From assembly GCA_002401765.2 (NCBI GenBank), contig NVTY02000076.1:1-64000 (forward strand): a stretch of 64,000 bases of DNA, given 5' to 3'. The notes beneath the pieces were generated by a model. It was not told the DNA's origin. It saw only the letters and a program-made list of their open reading frames with translations, and searched no databases. The stretch is from Thiotrichaceae bacterium (GTDB lineage Bacteria; Pseudomonadota; Gammaproteobacteria; SZUA-140). The translations under genes were made by a program, and so were the position numbers. Below are positions 1 to 9,751 of this stretch, one piece after another; position 1 is the first letter of the stretch; each line of letters begins with the position of its first letter.

Positions 1-188
1 AGCTTCAGCCCGTCTTTGCCCGTTCTTCAATCTCAAAACCTCAAAATAGAACCGCTATTCCTACGATTTTGCTCGATCAGAACGAACAAATACGAACTAA
101 ATCTGAGCGCCATACCCGAAACTTGTTTCGTGCACGTCCCTTAGCTGCCAAAGATCTGTTCAACTATCTCATTACACACCCACCCCCA

Positions 189-212
189 CCCCTTGACAGG
201 GGACTTTTATTT
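189..212 (+). terminator. possible intrinsic terminator at the left edge
   Basis: CCCCT-TGAC-AGGGG forms a 5-bp GC-rich stem (189-193 with 198-202) followed on the + strand by ACTTTTATTT. It could end a + strand gene lying left of the window, and it sits directly beyond the stop of the reverse-strand pilU. Nothing else is recognisable in bases 1-188. Confidence 0.35.
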
Positions 213-1359
213 ATCGAATAAGAGAGCCTTTGCCATCATCTGAGGCTTCGATGCTTAGGCCGCCTGATTGGCTGGGGGCATCATCTTTACTGCCAAGCTC
301 TTTCTCTTCCAGGCTAATGCGTAGGCGTAGGTTATTTTGTGAGTCAGCATTTCGTAGTGCTTCATCAAGCGAAATACGCCCCTCTTTATAGAGTTTGTAG
401 AGCGCGGTATCAAATGTTTGCATGCCGACATTCTCTGATTTCTTCATTACCTCTTTGATCTGGTTAATTTCACCTTTTAGGATGAGATCATTGATCATCG
501 GTGTGCCGAGTAAAATTTCGATCGCGGCAGTACGTTTGCCGTCCAGTGTTGGAATCAGGCGCTGTGAAATGATGCCGCGCACATTGAGTGATAAATCCAT
601 TAACAGTTGATTGCGGCGCTCTTCTGGAAAGAAGTTGATGATGCGGTCAAATGCTTGATTGGAATTATTGGCATGCAAGGTTGAGATGGCAAGGTGGCCT
701 GTTTCTGCAAAGGCAATCGCATGTTCCATTGTCTCGCGGTCTCGAATCTCACCAATTAAAATGACATCGGGTGCCTGGCGCAGGGTGTTCTTCAGCGCCT
801 CTTCATAGGTGAGGGTGTCAACGCCGACTTCTCGTTGATTGATGATCGACTTTTTATGGCTGTGAAGGTATTCGATGGGGTCTTCAATGGTAATAATATG
901 GCCGGCACTATTGGTGTTTCGGTAATCAATAAGTGCCGCAAGGGATGTTGATTTACCTGAGCCAGTGGCGCCGACAAAGAGAATCAATCCGCGCTTTTGC
1001 ATCACCAGTTTACTGAGAATTGGTGGCAGGCCCAGGTCTGCTGCTAGTGGGATTTCCGTTTTGATATTTCGAATGACGATGCTGATTTGGTTGCGCTGCT
1101 GAAACAGGTTAATGCGAAAACGACCAATGCCCGATTCTGATATTGCCAGGTTCATTTCAAGTGTTTTTTCAAATTCAGCCTGCTGCTCTGGGTTCATTAT
1201 TTGGTAAGCGATCTCTCTGGCGCGTAATGGGTTGACCGCGGTTTTTTCAAGTGGGGTCAAAGTGCCCTGTATTTTAGCGCTGACGGGAGCGCCGACGGCG
1301 ATATAGATGTCTGAGGCATCTTTTGCAACCATTAACTTGAGGTAGTCATTTAGTTCCAT
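211..1359 (-). CDS. pilU: type IV pilus twitching motility ATPase PilU
   Basis: This is a hexameric secretion-type ATPase that drives retraction of type IV pili together with PilT at the cytoplasmic face. The 382 residues match the PilT/PilU family. The Walker A motif GATGSGKS is at residues 130-137, the Walker B / Asp-box region is VILIGEIRDRE near 200-210, and the His box reads TGHLAISTLH. PilU rather than PilT is favoured by the length (PilT is about 345 residues) and by the polar C-terminal tail after an NADSQNNLRL segment. pilT usually lies immediately upstream of pilU. Here the upstream neighbour is glnE on the opposite strand, so pilT must be elsewhere or absent. Confidence 0.9.
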   Translation of the reverse strand: MELNDYLKLMVAKDASDIYIAVGAPVSAKIQGTLTPLEKTAVNPLRAREIAYQIMNPEQQAEFEKTLEMNLAISESGIGRFRINLFQQRNQISIVIRNIKTEIPLAADLGLPPILSKLVMQKRGLILFVGATGSGKSTSLAALIDYRNTNSAGHIITIEDPIEYLHSHKKSIINQREVGVDTLTYEEALKNTLRQAPDVILIGEIRDRETMEHAIAFAETGHLAISTLHANNSNQAFDRIINFFPEERRNQLLMDLSLNVRGIISQRLIPTLDGKRTAAIEILLGTPMINDLILKGEINQIKEVMKKSENVGMQTFDTALYKLYKEGRISLDEALRNADSQNNLRLRISLEEKELGSKDDAPSQSGGLSIEASDDGKGSLIR

Positions 1360-1553
1360 TCTTTTTCCCTGAACATAGATATGTTTGTAATGTTGCTAAC
1401 GAAAAATTTATCGACCAGACTAAGCGGTAACTTGAGGTTGAAAAGCGCTTGATTGCATTGCTGGTTTTGTCTGAATAGTTTGTTTTTCAGCGACATTATG
1501 TCGTGTATAGTAAAGTTCTACTGCATCCCCATTCTTTTTAATACGGTTGAATT

Positions 1554-4463
1554 ATGGTGACTTCCCAAGCAACTGATCTGTACCCCCGTCTTGAAATGTC
1601 CTTCCCTGAAAATTTTCCTGAAAATTTACGTCATCAGGTGATGCGCCATTGGCAGTGTTACCTTGAAAGTAGTGCAGAGATGGGGTTTAAGCCACCATTG
1701 AATGACGGTTTTCTCAAGGTATTGTGCCTGGTGTGGGGCTATAGTGAATTTGTTGCGGCTAGTTGTGTGAGCCACCCAGAGCTATTTGATGAATTGGTTC
1801 ATGGCGGCGACCTGTTGATTGATTATCGTGCCGATGAATATCCGCGGAAATTGGCCGCTGCACTGGCTAAAATAAAAACGGATACGGAGTTGGGGAGAAT
1901 GCTGCGTCGTTTTAGGCGTTATGAGATGGTGCGCATTGCATGGCGCGACCTGGCCGGGTGGGCGCCACTGGATGAGACGTTGAGAGACCTTTCAGCACTA
2001 GCGGATAGCTGTCTGGATGGTGCGTTAACCACCTTGCATGCGTGGCAATCGAAAGCGCTGGGGGTGCCGATGGGAGAGCTGTCGCAGCAGCCGCAATCGT
2101 TGGTGGTCTTGGGGATGGGTAAGTTGGGCGCCGGGGAACTGAATTTCTCATCCGATGTCGATCTGATTTTTGTATTTCCAGAGGCGGGCGAGACACGCAA
2201 GCCGAGGCACAAGCGTGGTCTCATTAGCAATGAGGAGTATTTCACCAAGCTTGGGCGTCGTTTGATCGGTGTCATTGATGAGACCACTGAAGAAGGGTTC
2301 GTCTTTCGAGTGGATATGCGCCTGCGCCCCTACGGTGATAGTGGCCCATTAGTGATGAGCTTTGATGCGTTTGAAGAGTACTACCAGTCGCAGGGGCGTG
2401 AGTGGGAGCGTTATGCGATGATCAAAGTGCGTCCAGTGGCGGGTGATCTTGAGCAAGGTGGGCAGGTGCTGGCGATGTTGCGCCCCTTTGTTTACCGCCG
2501 CTATCTCGATTTTGGGGCCTTTTCTGAACTGCGTGAGATGAAGTTGATGATTCGCCGTCAACTAGCGCGTAAAGGCTCGAATGACAACGTTAAGCTGGGG
2601 CTGGGCGGGATTCGCGAGGTGGAGTTCATTGGGCAGGCATTTCAGCTGATACGCGGTGGGCGAGAACCCGAATTGCAACAACGGCCGATCCTGACGATTT
2701 TACGTCAACTAGCGGTTAGCGATTACCTACCCGATTACGTGGTCGATGGGCTGATCGATGCCTATTGTTTCTTGCGAGCGGTTGAAAATCGCCTGCAAGA
2801 ATTTGAAGATAAGCAGACCCATCTATTGCCATCTGGCGATGAGGCGCGGCAACGCCTGGCGTTGTCGATGGACTTTCCGGATTGGCAGCAGTTTTCAGCA
2901 GCACTCAATAAAAAGCGTCGCCTAGTGGAGACCCATTTTGAGCAGGTCTTTGCTGCACCGCAGACGGAGGCCGCTCCTGAGCACGATGAGCAGACACTAT
3001 CGGCGGTGTGGCATCGACGGATTGATGATGAGCGAGCCGTAGCGATTCTGTGTCAGCATGGTTATGAGGATGGTGTTGAGGCACTGCGGCGCATCGGGCA
3101 GTTGAGTGCGAGTCATGCCTGTCGCATGTCGGGCCCAGAGGGGCAGAAGCGGTTGGATCAGTTAATGCCGTTAATGTTGGGCTCGGTAGCGAAGGTTGTC
3201 AATCCCGATGAGACCCTGGTGCGCGCGCTGAACATGATTGAGGTAGTGGCGCGTCGTACCGCTTATTTGGCGTTGCTGGTCGAGAATCCGATGGCTCTGT
3301 CGCAGCTAGTGCGTCTGTTTGCCGCCAGTCCGTGGATTGCTGAGCTGCTGAGTCAGCACCCTATCTTGATGGATGAACTGCTCGATCCGCGTACCCTCTA
3401 TGCGCCACCATCACGAGAGGAGATGACGCAGCAATTGAGCGCTGAATTGGCGCTGGTGGATGAGGGTGATCTTGAGCGTCAGATGGACGTGATGCGTGAT
3501 TTTAAGCAGGCCAACGTGTTGCGCGTGGCGGCGGCGGATCTAATGGATGCATTGCCGTTGATGGTGGTGAGTGACCACTTATCCTGGTTAGCCGAGGCGC
3601 TGCTGAAAGAGGCTTTGACACTAACGGCGGATCATCTGCGCGCGAAAAGCAGGAAAAAAGGTAAAAAATCATCGCACAATGGGGTACCGAGCGGTTTTAT
3701 TGTGGTTGCATACGGCAAGATGGGCGGGGTCGAGTTGGGTTATGGCTCGGATCTTGATTTGGTCTTTATTCACGCGACCCCCAAAGGTGAAGACAACGGC
3801 ATCTTTTATGCGCGCCTGGGTCAGCGTTTGATTCATCTGCTGAATACGCTGACGCCTGCTGGGATGTTATATGAGGTCGATATGCGTCTGCGTCCTAACG
3901 GTGTATCGGGATTGCTGGTGTGTGATATTGCTGCGTTTGCCGAATATCAGCGTGACGATGCCTGGACCTGGGAGCATCAGGCGTTAACGCGCGCGCGCGT
4001 GGTGGCGGGTGATCCGCAACTGGCCGAGCAATTCGAAGTGGTGCGACATGAGGTGCTCGCGCGTGAGCGTGATGAAGTCACGCTGCGCCATGAAGTGCGC
4101 GAGATGCGAGAAAAGATGCGCCAGGAGCTGGATCGTAGCGGGACTGATCAATTTGATATCAAGCAGGGCGCTGGCGGAATCGCCGATATTGAGTTCATGG
4201 TGCAATTTGGGGTCTTACGCTGGGCGCATGAGCATGCTGAGTTGCTAGAGTTTACTGACAATATACGTCTGTTAGAAGGGTTTGGGCGCTGTGGATTGAT
4301 GTCAAAGGAAGATGTCTTGCTGCTGAGTGATGCTTATCGTGCCTACCGATGCGGGATTCATCGCTTTGCCCTGCAAGAGAAAAAAGTGCTAGTGGCTATG
4401 GGTGAATTTAATGACTTCCGAGCGGGCGTGACCGCGCTATGGAAGCGCTGGATGGAGAAATAA
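1554..4463 (+). CDS. glnE: bifunctional glutamine synthetase adenylyltransferase/deadenylylase
   Basis: GlnE adenylylates and deadenylylates glutamine synthetase in response to PII, controlling nitrogen assimilation in the cytoplasm. The 969 residues are the normal size. Two nucleotidyltransferase cores are visible. The N-terminal deadenylylase has GMGKLGAGELNFSSDVDL near residue 187, and the C-terminal adenylylase has YGKMGGVELGYGSDLDL near 719. Both carry the paired Asp (SDVD, SDLD) that binds metal, and each is followed by an R-LRP-G segment. The gene is divergent from pilU across a 194-bp gap and is followed by ilvE on the same strand, an arrangement seen in other gammaproteobacteria beside LPS core genes. 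Confidence 0.95.
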   Translation: MVTSQATDLYPRLEMSFPENFPENLRHQVMRHWQCYLESSAEMGFKPPLNDGFLKVLCLVWGYSEFVAASCVSHPELFDELVHGGDLLIDYRADEYPRKLAAALAKIKTDTELGRMLRRFRRYEMVRIAWRDLAGWAPLDETLRDLSALADSCLDGALTTLHAWQSKALGVPMGELSQQPQSLVVLGMGKLGAGELNFSSDVDLIFVFPEAGETRKPRHKRGLISNEEYFTKLGRRLIGVIDETTEEGFVFRVDMRLRPYGDSGPLVMSFDAFEEYYQSQGREWERYAMIKVRPVAGDLEQGGQVLAMLRPFVYRRYLDFGAFSELREMKLMIRRQLARKGSNDNVKLGLGGIREVEFIGQAFQLIRGGREPELQQRPILTILRQLAVSDYLPDYVVDGLIDAYCFLRAVENRLQEFEDKQTHLLPSGDEARQRLALSMDFPDWQQFSAALNKKRRLVETHFEQVFAAPQTEAAPEHDEQTLSAVWHRRIDDERAVAILCQHGYEDGVEALRRIGQLSASHACRMSGPEGQKRLDQLMPLMLGSVAKVVNPDETLVRALNMIEVVARRTAYLALLVENPMALSQLVRLFAASPWIAELLSQHPILMDELLDPRTLYAPPSREEMTQQLSAELALVDEGDLERQMDVMRDFKQANVLRVAAADLMDALPLMVVSDHLSWLAEALLKEALTLTADHLRAKSRKKGKKSSHNGVPSGFIVVAYGKMGGVELGYGSDLDLVFIHATPKGEDNGIFYARLGQRLIHLLNTLTPAGMLYEVDMRLRPNGVSGLLVCDIAAFAEYQRDDAWTWEHQALTRARVVAGDPQLAEQFEVVRHEVLARERDEVTLRHEVREMREKMRQELDRSGTDQFDIKQGAGGIADIEFMVQFGVLRWAHEHAELLEFTDNIRLLEGFGRCGLMSKEDVLLLSDAYRAYRCGIHRFALQEKKVLVAMGEFNDFRAGVTALWKRWMEK

Positions 4464-4584
4464 GTGCGAGGCGATGATAAATTGGAAGAAAAACGGTGAA
4501 TAAAGTCGCTTCAGGCGGTGAAAAATGGTGGCGATTTGGCTACAATTGCCCTCTTTGATTTTATTTAGTGATGGGCAGTCGTTT

Positions 4585-5514
4585 ATGAGCATGGCAAATA
4601 TGGATGATCGTGATGGTGTTATCTGGTTTGATGGGGAGATGGTCCCATGGCGCGAGGCCAAGGTGCATGTATTAACTCACACGCTCCATTATGGTTTGGG
4701 TGTCTTTGAAGGTATTCGCACCTACAAGACTGACAAGGGCCCTGCGATCTTCCGTTTGAAAGAACATACGGAGCGGCTCTTCCGTTCGGCGCATATTCTA
4801 AAAATGCCGATGCCGTATGATAAAGGGACTATTACTGCGGCAACCTGCGCGGCGGTGCGTGATAATAATCTTGAATCGGGTTACATTCGCCCCATGTGTT
4901 TTTATGGTGCGGAAGGGATGGGGTTGCGTGCTGATAACCTGAATACCCATGTGATGGTTGCTGCCTGGTCGTGGGGCTCCTATATGGGTGAAGAAAACAT
5001 GAAGAATGGTATTAAGGTTCGAACCTCTTCGTATAATCGTCACCATGTGAATGTCACCATGTGCAAAGCAAAATCAAATGGCGCTTACATCAACTCTATT
5101 CTGGCGCTAAACGAGGCGCTAGAATGCGGCTGTGATGAGGCGATGCTGCTCGATACCGAGGGTTATGTGGCGGAAGGCAGTGGTGAAAACATCTTTTTGG
5201 TACGCGATGGCATCCTTTATACGCCAACATTAACCGCAGCGCTGGATGGCATTACGCGCGCCACCATTATGCAGATTGCGAATGAGCAAGGACTCGAAGT
5301 ACGTGAAAAACAGATCACTCGTGATGAGGTTTATATTGCGGATGAGGCATTTTTTACCGGTACTGCAGCTGAAGTGACACCGATCCGCATCATCGATGGT
5401 CGCGATATTGGCAGTGGTACCCGCGGCCCGATCACAGAAAAACTCCAGTCACTCTATTTTGATTACGTGCATGGTCGTCGTGATGACCATCCTGAATGGC
5501 TGACGTTTGTTTAA
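4585..5514 (+). CDS. ilvE: branched-chain amino acid aminotransferase
   Basis: A PLP fold-type IV aminotransferase that transfers the amino group between glutamate and the keto acids of Leu, Ile and Val. The reading frame is open back to 4525, but the start is placed at 4585 (MSMANMDD...), which gives 309 residues, the usual IlvE length. Family landmarks are IWFDGEMVPW near the N-terminus, HYGLGVFEGIR, and the Lys of the CKAKSNGAY segment as the expected PLP Schiff base. EGSGENIFLV and FFTGTAAEVTPI are typical C-terminal signatures. It lies 121 bp behind glnE and 20 bp before the zinc-finger gene, probably in one transcript with the latter. Confidence 0.93.
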   Translation: MSMANMDDRDGVIWFDGEMVPWREAKVHVLTHTLHYGLGVFEGIRTYKTDKGPAIFRLKEHTERLFRSAHILKMPMPYDKGTITAATCAAVRDNNLESGYIRPMCFYGAEGMGLRADNLNTHVMVAAWSWGSYMGEENMKNGIKVRTSSYNRHHVNVTMCKAKSNGAYINSILALNEALECGCDEAMLLDTEGYVAEGSGENIFLVRDGILYTPTLTAALDGITRATIMQIANEQGLEVREKQITRDEVYIADEAFFTGTAAEVTPIRIIDGRDIGSGTRGPITEKLQSLYFDYVHGRRDDHPEWLTFV

Positions 5515-5534
5515 ATATTTAGAGGAGATGTGCA

Positions 5535-5732
5535 ATGAGTAATGCAGTAGAAGGCGCCATTGAAGCCAATGCGCAAAACCGTTATGAAGTGACAGAGGCA
5601 GATTTGCCGCTGCACTGCCCGATGGATGGCATGAGCCTGTGGAACTCACATCCTCGGGTCTTTTTGCAGATCGAGGATAAGGGCGAGGTCGTCTGCCCTT
5701 ATTGCGGGGCAGAGTACGCGCTCAAGAAGTAG
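5535..5732 (+). CDS. small CHCC-type zinc-finger domain protein
   Basis: A 65-residue protein of the zf-CHCC family, related to the zinc-binding domain of mitochondrial complex I subunit NDUFS6. The four presumed ligands are visible in order: HCPM (Cys), SHPR (His) and CPYC (two Cys). A clear AGAGGAG Shine-Dalgarno lies just before the ATG. In many proteobacteria this gene follows ilvE and precedes heptose or LPS genes, as here. Its function has not been established. Its stop is one base from the stop of the converging DUF6165 gene. Confidence 0.85.
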   Translation: MSNAVEGAIEANAQNRYEVTEADLPLHCPMDGMSLWNSHPRVFLQIEDKGEVVCPYCGAEYALKK

Positions 5733-5733
5733 C

Positions 5734-6129
5734 TTATTGTTGCTGGTAGTCGGTGTAAGATTTCTCTTCGACTAATTTTGAGCCTAGTTTTTCATTGAGT
5801 ACGCGTTTAAGCGTGGCGCGCTTGTCATTGGTGACATAGACCGAGCGCGCCAGCTCAATGAAGCGCTGATCAAATTCACCCGCAAGTTCTTTGTCACGAA
5901 TATCATCTTCGATCTCCCACAGAGCCTCGTTGACTGACTTTAGCTCCGCCATCTCAGTGCTGATATTGATCTCTTTTGGCAGTGTTTCTGCACAGATATC
6001 TTGTAGAATTTTCAGCTCGTGGTTGATATTGATCAGCTTTGCTTCATCCTTGATCTGGACGGCTTTAATTTCGAGGATAGTGATTTTGTCGAGGCATTCG
6101 CCTGCAGAGACTGATACGCGGATATCCAT
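5734..6129 (-). CDS. DUF6165 family protein
   Basis: A 131-residue, highly charged, mostly helical cytoplasmic protein without membrane segments. It begins MDIRVSVSAGECLDKITIL and is rich in Glu and Lys. I recognise the opening and the overall composition as the DUF6165 family, which recurs beside LPS core and heptose genes. Function is unknown. It converges on the zinc-finger gene with a 1-bp gap and is divergent from hldE, with about 150 bp between the two starts, which must hold promoters for both. Confidence 0.75.
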   Translation of the reverse strand: MDIRVSVSAGECLDKITILEIKAVQIKDEAKLININHELKILQDICAETLPKEINISTEMAELKSVNEALWEIEDDIRDKELAGEFDQRFIELARSVYVTNDKRATLKRVLNEKLGSKLVEEKSYTDYQQQ

Positions 6130-6280
6130 GTGTTTCCTGAACTCGGTTGGCCAAAAGGGTGATTATATACTGCCGAACGATGCTGTATAGGTTGATAGTC
6201 GTAGATACGCCTGCAATCTATGCGGTGGATTGCTATCATACGTCGATGTTGGTAGATGAAAGAGAAATTACGCAGCGCAT

Positions 6281-7726
6281 ATGAAAGTTAATATTCCCTC
6301 CTTTGATGCTGCCCGTATACTGGTGGTGGGTGACCTAATGCTGGATCGTTACTGGTATGGCGATACCTCGCGTATTTCGCCAGAGGCGCCGGTGCCAGTG
6401 GTGCGGGTGGCTGATTCAGAAGAGCGCCCCGGCGGAGCAGGCAATGTGGCACTTAATATTGCCACGCTCGGCGGTAGCCCGCTGGTGATCGGCTTGACCG
6501 GTACCGACGAAGTTGCCAATGTACTGCAGGCGAGGCTTGAGTCTGCCGGTGTGAAATGTGCGTTTGAAGCGGATGCTGCCTATACCACTGTCACCAAGTT
6601 GCGCATTATGAGTCGTCACCAGCAGTTGATTCGCCTCGATTTTGAAGAGTCTTTTAATGGTCATGATTACGCCGCGATGCAGCAGCGTTATGAATCACAT
6701 CTGGCGGATGTTGATGTGGTTGTGTTGTCCGATTACGGCAAGGGTACCTTGAGCGAAGTGAGCGGCTTGATTCGTGCTGCACGCGCTGCGAGCAAGGCGG
6801 TACTGGTTGATCCAAAGGGATCGGATTTCACTAAATATAGTGGTGCGACATTGATCACGCCAAACCTGTCTGAATTTGAAGCGGTGGTAGGCGCATGTGC
6901 CAACGATGAAGCGGTCGTTGTAAAAGGTGAGGCGTTACGTGCCGAGCTTGAGCTGGACGCGCTGTTGATTACGCGTGGTGAAAAAGGGATGACGCTGCTG
7001 TGTGACGGCAAGCCTGCGTTGCATCTGCCGACGCGTGCGCAGGAAGTGTATGATGTGACTGGCGCGGGAGATACGGTGATTTCGGTGTTGGCCGCAGCGG
7101 TTGCCGCCGGGCAATCATTGGCTGACGCCACCGCACTCGCTAATTTGGGCGCGGGTGTTGTTGTCGGTAAGCTGGGTACTGCGAGTGTCACTGTTGCCGA
7201 GTTACAACTGGCGATGCGCGCGCAGGATGAGGTCGAGCGTGGTGTGGTTGATGAGCACCGTCTTGAGGCGTTTGTCCGCTATGCGCAGTCGCACGGTGAG
7301 ACGGTGGTGATGACCAATGGCTGTTTCGATATTTTACACGCGGGCCATGTCTCTTATCTGGCCGAGGCGCGTAAGCTGGGTGATCGTCTGATTGTTGCGG
7401 TGAATGACGATGCATCGGTTAAACGACTAAAAGGGCCGCAACGTCCGGTGAATAGTCTTTCTCAGCGGATGCTGGTATTGGCGGGGCTTGAGAGTGTCGA
7501 CTGGGTGGTACCTTTTTCTGAGCAGACACCAGAGCGCTTGATCTGTCATGTGATCCCCAATGTATTGGTGAAAGGTGGCGACTATCGCCCCAAAGAGATC
7601 GCGGGCAGCAAGTGTGTGATTGAGAATGGTGGCAAGGTCGAGGTGCTGGGCTTTATTGAAGGCTGTTCGACCAGTAATGTCATTGAGGCGATTCGACATG
7701 GTGTCGAGTCATCGCAGACAGAATAA
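6281..7726 (+). CDS. hldE: bifunctional heptose-7-phosphate kinase / heptose-1-phosphate adenylyltransferase
   Basis: HldE (RfaE) phosphorylates D-glycero-D-manno-heptose 7-phosphate at C1 and later adds AMP, giving ADP-heptose for the LPS inner core. Two domains are seen in 481 residues. The N-terminal ribokinase-type kinase (about 1-320) has [12 protein letters not shown] and the DVTGAGDT catalytic motif. The C-terminal nucleotidyltransferase (about 340-481) has [12 protein letters not shown] with the HxGH motif at 353-356. Full length and fused order match the enterobacterial enzyme. hldD follows 18 bp later, so the two steps are co-transcribed. Confidence 0.95.
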   Translation: MKVNIPSFDAARILVVGDLMLDRYWYGDTSRISPEAPVPVVRVADSEERPGGAGNVALNIATLGGSPLVIGLTGTDEVANVLQARLESAGVKCAFEADAAYTTVTKLRIMSRHQQLIRLDFEESFNGHDYAAMQQRYESHLADVDVVVLSDYGKGTLSEVSGLIRAARAASKAVLVDPKGSDFTKYSGATLITPNLSEFEAVVGACANDEAVVVKGEALRAELELDALLITRGEKGMTLLCDGKPALHLPTRAQEVYDVTGAGDTVISVLAAAVAAGQSLADATALANLGAGVVVGKLGTASVTVAELQLAMRAQDEVERGVVDEHRLEAFVRYAQSHGETVVMTNGCFDILHAGHVSYLAEARKLGDRLIVAVNDDASVKRLKGPQRPVNSLSQRMLVLAGLESVDWVVPFSEQTPERLICHVIPNVLVKGGDYRPKEIAGSKCVIENGGKVEVLGFIEGCSTSNVIEAIRHGVESSQTE

Positions 7727-7744
7727 GGGTAGAGGATTGTATCG

Positions 7745-8692
7745 ATGATTATTGTGACCGGCGGCGCAGGCTTTATTGGCAGCAATATTGTAAAGACGCT
7801 GAACGAGCGAGGCCGTAACGATATTTTAGTGGTCGATGATCTTCAGGATGGGGTCAAATTCCGTAATATTGCTGATTGTGACATTGCTGATTATTGGGAT
7901 AAAGATGCTTTTCTTGCATTTATCGAAAGCGGTAAAAGCTTTCCTGTTGAAGTCGATGCGGTCTTTCATGAGGGTGCCTGCTCATCAACCACGGAGTGGG
8001 ATGGGAAATACATGATGCAAAATAACTTTGAGTATTCAAAGTCACTGTTGCATTACTGCCTTGAACATAAAATACCTTATCTCTACGCATCATCCGCATC
8101 CGTGTATGGCGCGGGCCCTAATTTTAAAGAAGAGCGCCAGTTTGAAGAGCCGTTGAATGTCTATGGCTACTCCAAATTTCTGTTTGACCAATATGTGCGC
8201 CGCATCCTGCCGAGTGCAGAGAGTCAGGTGGTCGGTTTTCGTTACTTCAATGTCTATGGGCCGCGTGAGCAGCATAAAGGGAGTATGTCGAGTGTTGCCT
8301 TTCACTTGAATAATCAGCTACTGGCCGGTGATGAAGTGGTGCGCCTGTTTGAGGGGTGTGACGGTTATGGCAATGGCGAGCAGCGCCGTGACTTTATCTA
8401 TGTGAGTGATGTGGTCGATGTGAATTTATGGTGTTTTGAGAATCCAAATTGTTCAGGTATTTTTAATCTGGGTACCGGGCGTAGTCAGAGTTTTAACGAT
8501 GTGGCGAACGCGGTGATCAGTTATCACAATAAAGGTAAGCTGGAGTACATTCCATTCCCTGACCACCTTAAGGGCAGCTATCAGAGCTTTACCGAAGCGG
8601 ATATTGGAGCCTTGCGCGCCATTGGATATAGTGCCGACTTTAAGACGGTTGAAGAGGGCGTTCATGCCTACCTGGCATGGTTGAATCGTTGA
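7745..8692 (+). CDS. hldD: ADP-L-glycero-D-manno-heptose 6-epimerase
   Basis: HldD (RfaD) inverts C6 of ADP-D-glycero-heptose, the last step of ADP-heptose synthesis. It is a 315-residue short-chain dehydrogenase/epimerase with the Rossmann motif GGAGFIGSN at the N-terminus. The family-specific [12 protein letters not shown] segment is present, and YGYSKFLFD carries the catalytic Tyr-Lys pair. [11 protein letters not shown] is also typical. It sits between hldE and waaF, both acting on the same intermediate, in one probable operon with short gaps. Confidence 0.95.
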   Translation: MIIVTGGAGFIGSNIVKTLNERGRNDILVVDDLQDGVKFRNIADCDIADYWDKDAFLAFIESGKSFPVEVDAVFHEGACSSTTEWDGKYMMQNNFEYSKSLLHYCLEHKIPYLYASSASVYGAGPNFKEERQFEEPLNVYGYSKFLFDQYVRRILPSAESQVVGFRYFNVYGPREQHKGSMSSVAFHLNNQLLAGDEVVRLFEGCDGYGNGEQRRDFIYVSDVVDVNLWCFENPNCSGIFNLGTGRSQSFNDVANAVISYHNKGKLEYIPFPDHLKGSYQSFTEADIGALRAIGYSADFKTVEEGVHAYLAWLNR

Positions 8693-8725
8693 TCCTTTAC
8701 GATTCCCTGAACCAATAGATTGATC

Positions 8726-9751
8726 ATGGTATCACCAGCACCTCAGCGCATACTTGTGGTTGGCCCTTCATGGGTTGGCGATATGGTGATGGCGCAGAGT
8801 CTGTTTATCACTTTGCAACAGCGTTATCCCGGCGCACTCATAGATGTGATAGCGCCGAAGTGGTCGGGGGATCTACTGGGGCGGATGGCTGAAGTAAATG
8901 ATTATATCGAAATGCCACTGGGGCAGGGGCAATTTGAGCCTGGGGTGCGCTACCGCTTGGGTAAGTCGCTGCAGGCGCGCCATTATGAGCAAGCGATTAT
9001 TATCCCACGTTCATGGAAATCGGCAATCGTACCCGCCGCTGCAAAGATCCCACAACGCACCGGTTATCGCGGTGAAATGCGTTATGGTTTGCTGAACGAC
9101 ATTCGGCCACTTGATAAATCAGTATTAATGCAGACAGTGCAGCGTTATGTCTCATTGGGGCTGGCCAGTGATGCATCGCTGCCTCCTGCTATTATTCCTC
9201 AGCCGCATCTAACCATCGACCTTGCCAATCAAAGTACATTAATGGCGCAATTTTCACTGCACACTGGTCAGCCAGTGGTTGGCTTTATGCCGGGTGCTGA
9301 GTATGGCCCCGCCAAGTGCTGGCCAGTTGAATATTATGGGGAATTAGCCAATCGCCTGATTGCTAAAGGTTATCAAGTATGGCTGTTGGGTTCTCCCAAG
9401 GATCAGCTGAGTTGTGCTGCGATTACAAAAATCGCCCCGTTGGCCGCCGATCTTTCCGGCAAGACTCAACTGGTGGATGTGGTTGATCTGATTGCGCGGT
9501 GTCAATTGGTGGTCTGTAATGATTCTGGTTTAATGCATATTGCGGCCGCAACAGGACGCCATGTGGTAGCACTCTACGGCTCCTCTACACCTGACTACAC
9601 ACCGCCACTGACAGCCCGGGCTGATATTTGTTATTTGGGATTATCATGTAGCCCTTGTTTTGAGCGTGAATGCCCACGTGGCGATTTACAATGCCTGCGT
9701 GATATCACTGTTGATGTTGTCTTTGAGCATTGTTTGGCCGTGAAATGGTAG
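8726..9751 (+). CDS. waaF: ADP-heptose:LPS heptosyltransferase II
   Basis: A glycosyltransferase family 9 enzyme that adds the second heptose to the inner core at the cytoplasmic membrane face. It opens with the characteristic RILVVGPSWVGDMVMAQSL. The frame runs from an upstream TTG, but the ATG at 8726 is taken (341 residues). Later signatures are PGAEYGPAKCWP and VCNDSGLMHIAAATG, the nucleotide-sugar-binding end of GT9 enzymes, and the late Cys cluster SCSPCFERECP is normal for WaaF. It overlaps the start of the following O-antigen ligase gene by 7 bp. Confidence 0.92.
   Translation: MVSPAPQRILVVGPSWVGDMVMAQSLFITLQQRYPGALIDVIAPKWSGDLLGRMAEVNDYIEMPLGQGQFEPGVRYRLGKSLQARHYEQAIIIPRSWKSAIVPAAAKIPQRTGYRGEMRYGLLNDIRPLDKSVLMQTVQRYVSLGLASDASLPPAIIPQPHLTIDLANQSTLMAQFSLHTGQPVVGFMPGAEYGPAKCWPVEYYGELANRLIAKGYQVWLLGSPKDQLSCAAITKIAPLAADLSGKTQLVDVVDLIARCQLVVCNDSGLMHIAAATGRHVVALYGSSTPDYTPPLTARADICYLGLSCSPCFERECPRGDLQCLRDITVDVVFEHCLAVKW

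Noticed and set aside
1919-2287. Long antisense frames inside glnE
   Set aside because: Shadows of the coding strand in a GC-rich conserved gene.
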